DNA of 64,000 bases from Rubrolithibacter sp043763625. GTDB lineage: Bacteria; Bacteroidota; Bacteroidia; Sphingobacteriales; Sphingobacteriaceae. The notes under the pieces were generated by a model. It made no database searches. It was not told the DNA's origin and saw only the letters and a list, made by a program, of their open reading frames with translations. The position numbers and the translations under genes are program-made. The stretch spans positions 1-64,000 of the forward strand of contig JAYULL010000061.1 in assembly GCA_043763625.1 (NCBI GenBank), in the 5' to 3' direction. Below, one piece after another: positions 18,292 to 27,180 of this stretch (its first letter is position 1; each line of letters begins with the position of its first letter).

Positions 18292-18738
18292 TTAAACCGT
18301 GCTGTTCCTAATTCGTTAAGGTTTTAACAAACGATTATTACGTGGAAACTCGAAATAAGTTCCCCGCGATAATTAAAAAGGAAACCCGGCGGCGGCGGTC
18401 AAATTTATTTGTAAATGATGTGCTCTCAAGCATTTTTCATTGGAGATTGCTATCCAAGCTCTATTGGCATTTCTTTTACATCCCAATTTCAAACTGGATC
18501 AACCGTTGTGTTCGTAGCTATTAAATTCAGGCTGTTAAATAAAGCGTGAAAAGTTGCTTGTAGTAGTAGACAGAACGACTATTCCCTTTTATTACATAAA
18601 ATAATAGAGACCTTTACGTTATACCTGCGATATATTTTTTGAAGACTTCCTAAATCTCAGCTGACCTGTTGCCCTTAAATCATATAACGCCACCGGAGTA
18701 AATACTTAAAGAATGAAGTAGCGAAGTAGAATGTTCGG
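18292..18738. other. Intergenic region with no recognised feature
   Basis: Between two minus-strand genes. A 60-codon frame at 18342-18524 shows no family resemblance or conserved start context, and I do not call it. No tRNA, repeat or convincing hairpin was seen. Confidence 0.5.
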
Positions 18739-19698
18739 TTATTGTTCAGCCAAAGCTTGCTCTTTTGCTGCTAAATATCTTTCTGCCTCCAGTGCAGCCA
18801 TACAGCCGGTTCCGGCCGCGGTTACAGCTTGCCTGAAAATATTATCTTGTGCGTCGCCGCAGGCGAAAACTCCTTCAACGTTAGTTTCGGTACTGTCGGG
18901 CTTAGTAACTAAATACCCGGTTTCGTCCATATCTAAAACACCTTTAAATAATTCTGTGTTCGGGTGATGGCCGATGGCAACAAAAAACCCGGTTACGTTA
19001 ATAATAAATTCTTCGCCGGTTTTGCTATTTAAAGCCCTTACTCCGGTAACCGATTGTCCGTCGCCTAAAATTTCTTTAGTCTCGGAATTATAGTAGATTT
19101 CGATGTTAGGAGTATTTAAAACTCGGCTTTGCATAGCTTTAGAAGCACGAAATTCGTCTCTTCGAACCAACATATGTACCTTATTGCAAAGCTTAGCCAA
19201 ATAAGTTGCTTCTTCAGCGGCTGTATCTCCTGCACCAACGATAGCCACCTCTTGGCCTTTAAAAAAGAAACCGTCGCACACTGCACAAGCCGAAACTCCA
19301 AAGCCGTTATATTTTTGCTCACTCTCTAAGCCGAGCCATTTCGCCGAGGCGCCGGTAGCAATAATTACTGTATGGGCGATAATAGTCTTAGTTTCGTCTA
19401 CAGTAACTTTATGAGGCGGACCCGAAAAATCAACCGAGGTAACATAACCGAACCGTATTGAAGTACCGAAACGCTCTGCTTGCTTTTGAAAATCCTCCAT
19501 CATCTCGGGTCCGTGAACACCGGCGGGATAACCGGGAAAGTTTTCAACCTCGGTAGTTTGAGTTAACTGCCCTCCCGGTACAATTCCCGTATATAAAACC
19601 GGTTCTAAGCCCGCTCTGGCAGCATAAATTGCCGCAGTATAGCCTGCCGGCCCCGAACCTATAATTAAGCATTGAACGTGTTCTGTTTCGTGAGACAT
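18739..19698 (-). CDS. trxB: Thioredoxin-disulfide reductase
   Basis: 319 residues. FAD-binding IIGSGPAGYTAAIYAARAG at the N-terminus, redox-active CAVCD near residue 138 (CxxC followed by D), NADPH-binding IVGAGDTAAEEATYLA near 155, and the C-terminal FAD motif GVFACGDAQDNIFRQAVTAA. It moves electrons from NADPH to thioredoxin in the cytosol. It is a single gene, divergent from the chromate module. Confidence 0.97.
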   Translation of the reverse strand: MSHETEHVQCLIIGSGPAGYTAAIYAARAGLEPVLYTGIVPGGQLTQTTEVENFPGYPAGVHGPEMMEDFQKQAERFGTSIRFGYVTSVDFSGPPHKVTVDETKTIIAHTVIIATGASAKWLGLESEQKYNGFGVSACAVCDGFFFKGQEVAIVGAGDTAAEEATYLAKLCNKVHMLVRRDEFRASKAMQSRVLNTPNIEIYYNSETKEILGDGQSVTGVRALNSKTGEEFIINVTGFFVAIGHHPNTELFKGVLDMDETGYLVTKPDSTETNVEGVFACGDAQDNIFRQAVTAAGTGCMAALEAERYLAAKEQALAEQ

Positions 19699-19808
19699 GA
19701 ATCCGATTTTTGGTTTGCTAAGTTACGCGTTTGTCACGCTTCGGGCAATATGCTTTTGTCAGGGCAAAACCTTTTTTAAAGTTCCTTAATTTCTAACTTA
19801 GTCGGCGT

Positions 19809-20672
19809 ATGAAATGGATCACGCGAGAAAAACCCAAAATAGACCGTATAGCATGTCCCTGGCTGATAAAACGATTTATAGACGAAGATGCCGAATTTAT
19901 TTATGTTCCTTTTAATATTGTACTTGTAAAAGCGCAAGAACTCAACGCTATTCCCTTTGATATTCCCGAGGTTGAATATAGCCATTATGATGATAAATGC
20001 ACCTTTGATTATATACTGAAAAAGCATAAAATTAACGATCCTGTATTGAAAGATTTGGCTGTTATTGTTCGCGGAGCCGATACAGATACCCACAAACTCG
20101 CTGAACAATGTGCCGGATTATGGGCAATTTCTGCCGGATTAGCTTATAATTTAACTGACGATTACGAGCTGTTGGCAAAAGGAATGTTGATATATGATGC
20201 GCTATACAGTTGGGCAAAATACCTTAAGAAAGAGAAACACACTCAAAACCCTACAGAATTTCTTTTGATAGAGGTATATAAGAAGTTTCTGAAACAAAAA
20301 AAAGGCGAAGAGAAAAAGATTCCCGAATGGGCTATTGAACTTAAAGATATAATTCAAGACCTAATTGATACCAATTTAAATCTGAGTCTCTCTAAAATTT
20401 CCGCAGAATTAAAGGTTCATCCCGCCTACCTGTCAAGGGAGTTTTCTAAGCACTTTGATGACCTTTCGTTCGGCGATTATATCCGAAAATTAAGGATAGA
20501 AAAAGCTTTAAAACTTTTAACTGAATCGAAACACTCCTTATCTGAAATAGGGTACCTCACGGGGTTTTCCGACCAAAGCCACTTTACTCGCATATTTAAA
20601 CGAAACACCGGTAAAAGCCCGTCGCAATACAGAAAAGAAGAGCTAAAAGGCAAAAAAAAGACTAAAAGTTAA
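19809..20672 (+). CDS. chrB: ChrB-domain protein fused to an AraC-type DNA-binding domain
   Basis: 287 residues. The first 150 form a ChrB domain: KWITREKPKIDRIACPWLI, then DKCTFDYILKKHKI and VIVRGADTDTHKLAEQCAGL. Residues 175-280 form an AraC/XylS double helix-turn-helix: LSLSKISAELKVHPAYLSRE and LSEIGYLTGFSDQSHFTRIF, ending GKSPSQYRK. ChrB is known as a chromate-responsive protein next to ChrA; the fusion to AraC suggests it is the direct regulator here. It is followed by an unknown exported protein and chrA on the same strand. Confidence 0.88.
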   Translation: MKWITREKPKIDRIACPWLIKRFIDEDAEFIYVPFNIVLVKAQELNAIPFDIPEVEYSHYDDKCTFDYILKKHKINDPVLKDLAVIVRGADTDTHKLAEQCAGLWAISAGLAYNLTDDYELLAKGMLIYDALYSWAKYLKKEKHTQNPTEFLLIEVYKKFLKQKKGEEKKIPEWAIELKDIIQDLIDTNLNLSLSKISAELKVHPAYLSREFSKHFDDLSFGDYIRKLRIEKALKLLTESKHSLSEIGYLTGFSDQSHFTRIFKRNTGKSPSQYRKEELKGKKKTKS

Positions 20673-20728
20673 ATACGTCCTATTTTTAAAACATATTTCC
20701 TACTGAACTTGTAGACTTAATTCATTTT

Positions 20729-21280
20729 ATGGCTACAACCTTAAAACGTTCTATTCTAAGCCTTTCTTTAATTCTTATTGATCCGGTATTTATATCATAT
20801 TCTGCTTCAGCCCAAACTTCGGCTCCTACTGCTCCAACTTATCAAAAAGTTACCGGGTATGTCGGAATCCTGCATCCTTTTTTTATCGTTAGCAAACACG
20901 AAACGCATACCAATTTCGATGGTAGTTATTTGGGTGGTCTTCCTATTGGGATAAACCTATGGAAAACACATCATATCGGCTTTTCACTCAAATTTGTGCC
21001 TTCCATCAGAGCCAAAAATGGTGTAGGTAAAGTCAGCAACGTTTTAGTTCATCCCGGCATTTTAATTCGAATAGGCGAAACCCTTACGGTTTCCGGAAGA
21101 GCAGCTTTTGAAACTTCGGGGCGATACGGTGTTACACCTGTATTGAATAAAACTGTGTTTAAGAATAAGAACGGCAGTTATTTTGTGGCCGTGCCCTTAC
21201 CACTTCGTTTTGGTAATAATTTACCGACTTCGCTAACTTTAGGTTTTCAGTTTTGGTATAGCGTTTTAATTGAAGCTTAA
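20729..21280 (+). CDS. Unknown exported protein between chrB and chrA
   Basis: 183 residues, with a signal peptide ending near SASAQTS. The rest is rich in beta-strand and glycine (GLPIGINLWKTHHIGFSLKF, LIRIGETLTVSGRAAFETSG) with alternating hydrophobic residues, like a small outer-membrane or periplasmic beta-barrel-like protein. Its TAA directly abuts the chrA ATG, so the two are translationally linked. No named family is recognised; involvement in anion handling is inferred only from position. Confidence 0.7.
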   Translation: MATTLKRSILSLSLILIDPVFISYSASAQTSAPTAPTYQKVTGYVGILHPFFIVSKHETHTNFDGSYLGGLPIGINLWKTHHIGFSLKFVPSIRAKNGVGKVSNVLVHPGILIRIGETLTVSGRAAFETSGRYGVTPVLNKTVFKNKNGSYFVAVPLPLRFGNNLPTSLTLGFQFWYSVLIEA

Positions 21281-22450
21281 ATGGAAAAATCCTCATACTC
21301 CCTAACGGATCTGGTTCTTTACTTTCTGAAACTCGGCACCTTCGGGTTCGGAGGCCCTGTAGCCTTAGTGGGTTATATGCACCGCGATTTGGTTGAAGGA
21401 AAAAAATGGCTTACCGAAGATGAGTATAAAGAGGGTTTGGCTCTTGCACAGTTAGCTCCCGGGCCTTTAGCTGCCCAGCTGGGAATATATATCGGTTTTG
21501 TTCATTACCGTTTGTTAGGAGCCACCTTAGCAGGATTAGCTTTCGTGCTGCCGTCATTTATTATGGTGGTACTTTTGGGGATGGCCTACAAGGTTTACAG
21601 CGGGTTGCCCCGGATGCAGGCAGTATTTTACGGCGTTGGAGCAGCAGTGATCGGAATAATCAGCATTAGTGCCTATAAACTTACTGAAAAATCGGTTGGC
21701 AAATTTAATACCTCCTCATTAAAATCAAATTGGATATTGTGGCTTTTTTATCTTATCGCTGTAATTATTACTGTGATTACTAAACGCGAAGAGGTTCTGC
21801 TTTTTGTTGCCTGCGGATTGGTTTATATGTTTATTAAGGCTCCTCCCGGATGGTTTAAAAAGCCGGCAACTTTATCACTTTTGCTTACAGGTATTGGCTT
21901 TTGGGAATACGAAAGCTCTGTTTTATCTGAAATTGCATTGTTTTTTACCAAGGCCGGAGCCTTTGTTTTCGGCAGCGGGCTTGCAATAGTTCCGTTTCTG
22001 CATGCAGGAGTTGTTCAAGAGTTTAAATGGTTAACCGAAGCCCAGTTTGTAGATTCAGTAGCTGTTGCTATGATTACTCCGGGCCCTGTTGTAATTACGG
22101 TCGGATTTATCGGCTATTTGGTTGCAGGATTTCCCGGAGCTTCGGTTGCAGCATTGGCTACCTTTCTACCTTGCTACCTCTTCACGGTTCTACTTGCTCC
22201 TTCGTTTAAAAAAATAGCTCACAACAAAAGTATAAAGGCATTTGTGGACGGCATAACCGCGGCTGTTATCGGTGCATTGGTAGGGTCTGTAATTATTATT
22301 GCAACTCGATCTATTATTGATATTCCGACGGCTTTAATTTCTCTTGCCTCCGTTTTAGCACTTATTTATATCAAGAAACTTCAAGAACCTCATGTAATCA
22401 TTATCGCGGCTGTTGTTGGAATAATCATTAAGTCTCTGATCAGAAGTTAG
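21281..22450 (+). CDS. chrA: Chromate transporter, two-domain ChrA
   Basis: 389 residues with about ten to twelve hydrophobic segments in two homologous halves. Each half carries the family signature: LGTFGFGGPVALVGYMHRDL with LALAQLAPGPLAAQLGIYIG in the first, and FTKAGAFVFGSGLAIVPFL with AVAMITPGPVVITVGFIGYL in the second. It is an inner-membrane anion carrier of the CHR family, expected to extrude chromate, though a sulfate-like anion is possible. Its start abuts the preceding gene. Confidence 0.93.
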   Translation: MEKSSYSLTDLVLYFLKLGTFGFGGPVALVGYMHRDLVEGKKWLTEDEYKEGLALAQLAPGPLAAQLGIYIGFVHYRLLGATLAGLAFVLPSFIMVVLLGMAYKVYSGLPRMQAVFYGVGAAVIGIISISAYKLTEKSVGKFNTSSLKSNWILWLFYLIAVIITVITKREEVLLFVACGLVYMFIKAPPGWFKKPATLSLLLTGIGFWEYESSVLSEIALFFTKAGAFVFGSGLAIVPFLHAGVVQEFKWLTEAQFVDSVAVAMITPGPVVITVGFIGYLVAGFPGASVAALATFLPCYLFTVLLAPSFKKIAHNKSIKAFVDGITAAVIGALVGSVIIIATRSIIDIPTALISLASVLALIYIKKLQEPHVIIIAAVVGIIIKSLIRS

Positions 22451-22581
22451 AAGACGTAGACAAGAAGAATTCTTAATGATCAGGTTACGCTTTAAGCTAC
22501 AAGTCCTATTTCAAACCGGACACGCAAGCTTTCCGCTTCATTCGGTTTATCAAGGTGAAACCGTTCAGTTTAACATCCCTT

Positions 22582-23292
22582 TTAAAACTTGGTTATTAAG
22601 GCAACCTGAGTAATATTATTAACCGTATTGCCCCTTAATCCCTTAATATATTGATTATTATATCCCAACTCTAAATCAAGTTTAGGATTAAGCCTAATAC
22701 CTAATCCGGCATAAAGCCGATTTTGATCAAAGGTACTGTTATTCATTTTCTCCTTATTCTGCACGTTTAAAAATACTTCATCCTGCATAGATAGATACAC
22801 GCCTTTCTTAAACTCCCCCCCGTATTTTTTAAATGGGATAAGGGCTTTCAGACTGTAACGGAAGCGCTGGGAGAATACGTCATCCCCAACATTTTGCTCA
22901 AGAAACCTTTGCTCAAATCGGAAACGATGATTAAAAAATCCTCGAGCTATTTTATGTTGCTGCACGAATTGCTCCCAAATACGGTGTTCGTGTAAATCAT
23001 TATTCGGGATTCCCTCGTCTCTTTTAAAATTTTCAACAAAGGCATATCCTAGTGTTGCCATTTGCTTTTTATTAAAATAATAAGTTACTCCCTGACGAAT
23101 AATAAATTGGCGGATATATTTTACCTCATCTGCACTTCGAACTTGTATATCCCCTTGTAAACCCCAACGATCGTTGAACTTGTGAGAGTTATTCCAGAAA
23201 GTCCAAACTGAAAACTCTCTTTTAGTTTGCGAGTATAGGTTTGTCAAAACCAAGAAACTTAACCCTAAAAGAACTATATTTTTTCTAATCAT
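22582..23292 (-). CDS. DUF2490 domain-containing outer-membrane protein
   Basis: I chose the ATG at 23292 because it gives a clean signal peptide, MIRKNIVLLGLSFLVLTNLYSQ; the frame is open for 15 more codons upstream. The mature 215 residues are rich in alternating aromatic beta-strands (FSVWTFWNNSHKFNDRWGLQ, RFRFEQRFLEQNVGDDVFSQ, LDLELGYNNQYIKGLRG) ending in F, typical of DUF2490, an outer-membrane barrel-like family of unknown role in Bacteroidota. Single gene. Confidence 0.85.
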   Translation of the reverse strand: MIRKNIVLLGLSFLVLTNLYSQTKREFSVWTFWNNSHKFNDRWGLQGDIQVRSADEVKYIRQFIIRQGVTYYFNKKQMATLGYAFVENFKRDEGIPNNDLHEHRIWEQFVQQHKIARGFFNHRFRFEQRFLEQNVGDDVFSQRFRYSLKALIPFKKYGGEFKKGVYLSMQDEVFLNVQNKEKMNNSTFDQNRLYAGLGIRLNPKLDLELGYNNQYIKGLRGNTVNNITQVALITKF

Positions 23293-23515
23293 TATGCAAA
23301 AATTAAGTAAGAAAAAGCCGCTCCGATAAGAGAACACCTTTTAAAAATTTTGCAATGATAATTATTTCTATTTGTTCAACAAACCGTCGAAGGTAAAGCA
23401 GCATAATATAACACGCCAATTGTAGGTCTGCCGGCATATAATTGGCTCCCTGCGACAAAACAATCGTTAGACAAGACTTAATCGGTAAACAGGAAATATC
23501 CTACTTTTGCGTCAA

Positions 23516-23671
23516 ATGAAATTGCTGCTGCCATACCTGATTCTTATCGCAGGAATATTTATCACCTTTTACCTGAAACGGATGACATTTACTCAAAAAA
23601 AGTGGATAAGGAATATTATCGGGTGGAGTTTTATTGCATTTTGGATTTATTTGATTTCTCGATTTCTTTAG
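23516..23671 (+). CDS. Small membrane protein, 51 aa
   Basis: A short frame from ATG 23516 to TAG 23671 gives a protein with two hydrophobic helices (LLLPYLILIAGIFITFYL and NIIGWSFIAFWIYLISRFL) joined by a basic linker. The strong bias to membrane residues and the basic loop make chance unlikely. It lies alone between DUF2490 and PEP carboxylase, both on the other strand. Function unknown. Confidence 0.55.
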   Translation: MKLLLPYLILIAGIFITFYLKRMTFTQKKWIRNIIGWSFIAFWIYLISRFL

Positions 23672-23731
23672 CCGGAAACAAAAAAGGTTGCCTGCAAAAA
23701 GAAAACCCGTAATCTTATTAAAAAAAGAATT

Positions 23732-26302
23732 TTAAGCTACATTTCGACCCGCATTTACAATTCCGTAAACTGTTCTAATAACTAATTTTCGATATATCTT
23801 CGCATCGTCTTCACTTGCATTACCGGTTAACAATTGTTTAAGCGCATAGTGCTGAATTACAACTAAAGGCAATACTATTTTTTCGCGAATGCCAATCGAC
23901 CTACGCTCAACCGGATACTGTTCCATTAAAACATTGCTTCCTGTTAGTTCTAGAATTAGCGCTTTTGTTAACTCATACTCTTCTTTCAACGCTTTCCAAA
24001 ATAATCCAAATTCAAGGTTGCCTTCCAAATGAGCGGTAATCCGGAAATCTGATTTAGACATCGACATCATACAGTTATCAATCATGGTTTTAAATTGACC
24101 TGAAGATTGATACAAGTTTTTGACATGCTCCCACTGCCCGCTTTGTTTAACTGCATACAAGGCCGTACCTACACCGTAAAACCCGGGAATATTTTGTTTA
24201 AGCTGACTCCAAGAAGTTACAAAACTTATAGCTCGTAAATCTTCAAGCTTAAGCTCGGCATCAGAGTTTCGTTTAACCGGGCGACTGCTTATGTTAATAT
24301 CCGAAAGTAATTTTAAAGGGCTGAATTGTTCCAAATACTTCAAAAACTTGGGGTCTTCTCGCAAGCTCACAAATGCCTTATGACTATCGTTAGCCATTTT
24401 ATCAATTAGCGCTTTTTGCTCGGGGGATAAGGTATCTTTTTCTTTTTCAGCCAGTCCCGAAACTAAGGCTGCATTAATTAATTGCTCTATATTATAAGAA
24501 GCAGTATCATTAGACCCATATTGGCTGCTTATAGTTTGGCCCTGTATGGTGAGTTGGATGTGATCATTGGCAATTTCTTTTCCCATAGTAGCATAAAACT
24601 TATGGGTTTTACCTCCGCCGCGAGCCGGCGGTCCGCCGCGGCCGTCAAAAAACGAAAGATCAATATTGTAATTATGAGCCATTGCAGTCAGTTCTACTTT
24701 CGCCTTATATATTGACCAATTAGCCATTAGATAACCTCCGTCTTTTGTACTGTCAGAAAAACCGAGCATAATGGTTTGCATATCCGCTCGCTTCCCTAAA
24801 TGTTCTTTAAAGAAGGGGTTAGCATAAAGACTTTCCATAACGCGGGCCGCTGAAGCAAGGTCGTTTACGGTTTCAAATAAAGGCACAAAATCTACCGTTA
24901 ATTCCTCTTTCTTCCAGCCGCTCCATAAAAACAGATTTATTAGTTGAAGAATATCAGAAGCTTGCTGACAATTACTTATGATAAACCGATGAGATGCTTT
25001 TTCCCCCCCTGCCATTTGCATTTGCTTCATTAAACGAATCGTACTTAGCGTATCTTTAGCTAAGTCATCTGTTAGACTTTCGACGTCTATTTCTGCTTCT
25101 TCGAAGGATATAACTTTCAGTTTTTCGCTTTCACTAAGCTCATCATAATTAGCAGGAAATTTGGTTTGTAAAACTTGTCGGCAGGCTGCGTGTGTTTTTC
25201 GCAGTACTCTGCTGTCTTGTCGAATATCCAATGAAGCAAAATAACAACCGAAAAGCTTAACCTTTTCTATCAGATTATCAATTGTATCAACAAAAAGCGC
25301 ATCATGAACCCGGATCAATACATTTTTTATAGCAATAAGATTATCCAAAATCTCTTGCTGATGGTCGCTAGGATCTTGATTAACGCCAAAACTGTTGCTG
25401 TAGAAAATGTTTTGGAGGTTATTCATAAAAGACTCAACCCCTCGGAAAGTAATGCGGCGTTTCAATACCCTGAAATCCCGATAGTAACACCTGAATAAAA
25501 TTTCGCGCAGCAGGGCCGACACTTTTTTTGTACTCTCAACGGTAACATTCGGATTTCCGTCTCGGTCGCCGCCGGGCCAAAACCCGAGTTCGATCAGTTG
25601 ATGAGTATCGAAAACCGGAAGATCAAACTCATTTTCAATTTGTGATTGAATTTGAGAAACCACCGGATAAAACACATTTTCTAAAAACCAAGCTAAGCTT
25701 GTTGCTTCATCAACCGGAGTAGGTTTACTTTTGTTAAAAAACGGAGTTTTACCGAGTTGTTGCAACAATTGATGAATTGTGCTTACATCATTTGTTTTTA
25801 ATGCTTCCGTTAAATCGGTTATAATAGCTAAAACTGTACTTGGATAAAATTGCGTCGGGTGAGCGGTTAATACTAAACGAAGTGAGATCTTCTTTAAAAC
25901 ATTAAGCACCTTACTTTTCATTGCCGGATTGCCGGATGCCTGCTGAAGCAAAATTTGCAAAGAGCCGGTATCCTCCGACGTGCTTGTTTTGTTAAAGGCC
26001 GAGTCTTCTATCGCATCAAAGAGAACTACTTGCCGTTCGATATATTGAATAAATCGAAAAAGTAAATCAAACCGGTCTGCTGCTTGAACGTATTGCTCAT
26101 ACTGCCCGAAAAAGCTTTCTATTATATCGGCCGGATTCATTTCCTCTTTCACGCCGTCCTCGCAGTGGGCAGTAAAAAAAGGAAGCAAAATTCCGGTATG
26201 TTTTACTTGATAAAACGGAAGTGTAAGAAATAAACTGTTGTATAATTCAAAACGTGTAACAACTTCGCCTGAGAATACGGCTTCTTTTTGACTAAATTTC
26301 AT
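23732..26302 (-). CDS. ppc: Phosphoenolpyruvate carboxylase
   Basis: 856 residues. It carboxylates PEP to oxaloacetate to refill the TCA cycle. Motifs seen: LVLTAHPTQFYPSTVLA with the first catalytic histidine (near residue 156), ELGFWPGGDRDGNPNVT (near 240), MLGFSDSTKDGGYLMANW (near 515) and the glycine/arginine loop FFDGRGGPPARGGGKTHKF (near 555). This loop differs from the classic HGRGGxxGRGGGP form, and the C-terminus ends RNVA rather than the usual RNTG, so it belongs to a divergent PEPC branch. TATTTTTG (minus strand, 26334-26341) fits a -7 element. Confidence 0.93.
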   Translation of the reverse strand: MKFSQKEAVFSGEVVTRFELYNSLFLTLPFYQVKHTGILLPFFTAHCEDGVKEEMNPADIIESFFGQYEQYVQAADRFDLLFRFIQYIERQVVLFDAIEDSAFNKTSTSEDTGSLQILLQQASGNPAMKSKVLNVLKKISLRLVLTAHPTQFYPSTVLAIITDLTEALKTNDVSTIHQLLQQLGKTPFFNKSKPTPVDEATSLAWFLENVFYPVVSQIQSQIENEFDLPVFDTHQLIELGFWPGGDRDGNPNVTVESTKKVSALLREILFRCYYRDFRVLKRRITFRGVESFMNNLQNIFYSNSFGVNQDPSDHQQEILDNLIAIKNVLIRVHDALFVDTIDNLIEKVKLFGCYFASLDIRQDSRVLRKTHAACRQVLQTKFPANYDELSESEKLKVISFEEAEIDVESLTDDLAKDTLSTIRLMKQMQMAGGEKASHRFIISNCQQASDILQLINLFLWSGWKKEELTVDFVPLFETVNDLASAARVMESLYANPFFKEHLGKRADMQTIMLGFSDSTKDGGYLMANWSIYKAKVELTAMAHNYNIDLSFFDGRGGPPARGGGKTHKFYATMGKEIANDHIQLTIQGQTISSQYGSNDTASYNIEQLINAALVSGLAEKEKDTLSPEQKALIDKMANDSHKAFVSLREDPKFLKYLEQFSPLKLLSDINISSRPVKRNSDAELKLEDLRAISFVTSWSQLKQNIPGFYGVGTALYAVKQSGQWEHVKNLYQSSGQFKTMIDNCMMSMSKSDFRITAHLEGNLEFGLFWKALKEEYELTKALILELTGSNVLMEQYPVERRSIGIREKIVLPLVVIQHYALKQLLTGNASEDDAKIYRKLVIRTVYGIVNAGRNVA

Positions 26303-26636
26303 GTAATAAGATTTCCGACTTAGGGCCGGCTAGCAAAAATAACACGTTTGTGCTTATTACCGCATTTTTCTTTTAAAAATGAGAAGAAAGTAGAACGAAT
26401 AAATTACGGCACGCAAATAAGAGAGGCCTAAACGGGAATGAACTTGATCTCCCTTAAAAATATTTTCCCATGTTTAGCCGTTAATTATTTCTCCTCAGTG
26501 AATGTAATACTTGCTCGGTAATGTAAGTCGAGCCGTCTGAAAAAAACGGATGTTAAATTTTCTCCGGAAACTTCCAAAATAAAAAAGACCTGCCCTTAAG
26601 TGCAAGCCTCCTAATTCATTTAATTTACGACGTAAT
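26303..26636. other. Intergenic region with no recognised feature
   Basis: Apart from the ppc -7 element at its left end I see no gene or strong hairpin here. A minus frame at 26495-26722 overlaps the next gene and has no family resemblance. Confidence 0.45.
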
Positions 26637-26915
26637 TTAGGCCGCGGTGAGGTTGTTTGTTTCAACAAACTCCGGTTCGAAAACAGCCAGTCCGCTAAGC
26701 AAATTATAGTGTAAAGTGCCAAAAAAATTAACTACCGAATTCTTCGATTTACCTTGAATACAAATATGTTCTTTAACAATCTCTTTTCTTGTTAACTGCG
26801 AAGTCGACAACAAAAGCTCTTCGTTTTCTATAACAATATCAGATTTGTCAATGGAAAACTGATTTAAAATTTCTTTAAAGCTTAAAGTGTTTAGCAACAG
26901 ATCTTTCAATTTCAT
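26637..26915 (-). CDS. Hypothetical protein, 92 aa
   Basis: Starts MKLKDLLLNTLSFKEILNQ and continues with a mixed polar and hydrophobic sequence ending ETNNLTAA. No signal peptide or motif is recognised. The composition is protein-like and no competing frame is better. Function unknown. Confidence 0.45.
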   Translation of the reverse strand: MKLKDLLLNTLSFKEILNQFSIDKSDIVIENEELLLSTSQLTRKEIVKEHICIQGKSKNSVVNFFGTLHYNLLSGLAVFEPEFVETNNLTAA

Positions 26916-27180
26916 AGTAGCACTAAATTTAAATTGTGAATAATAAGGCCGTTACTTGTAAGGAGGTTCGAAATAAAGGCATAATTATCAATAACAAATC
27001 TCTCGCCAAAGATAGGATTAAAAGCAATATACACAAAAAAACTTTGTAATATTTGAGATAAATTCAACATTATAGGCGTTTTGATATTATTTTGACAAAT
27101 AAGCAATTATTCGTCTGAACTTAACTCTATGTAAATGTGTATTCTTTAGAGCAGTGATGTATTAAAACAAAAACACAATT

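Noticed and set aside
18342..18524. Plus-strand 60-residue frame
   Set aside because: Arg- and Trp-rich with no recognisable fold; the region looks like ordinary intergenic DNA.
26495..26722. Minus-strand 75-residue frame
   Set aside because: It overlaps the better supported 92-residue gene in another frame and looks like a shadow of it.
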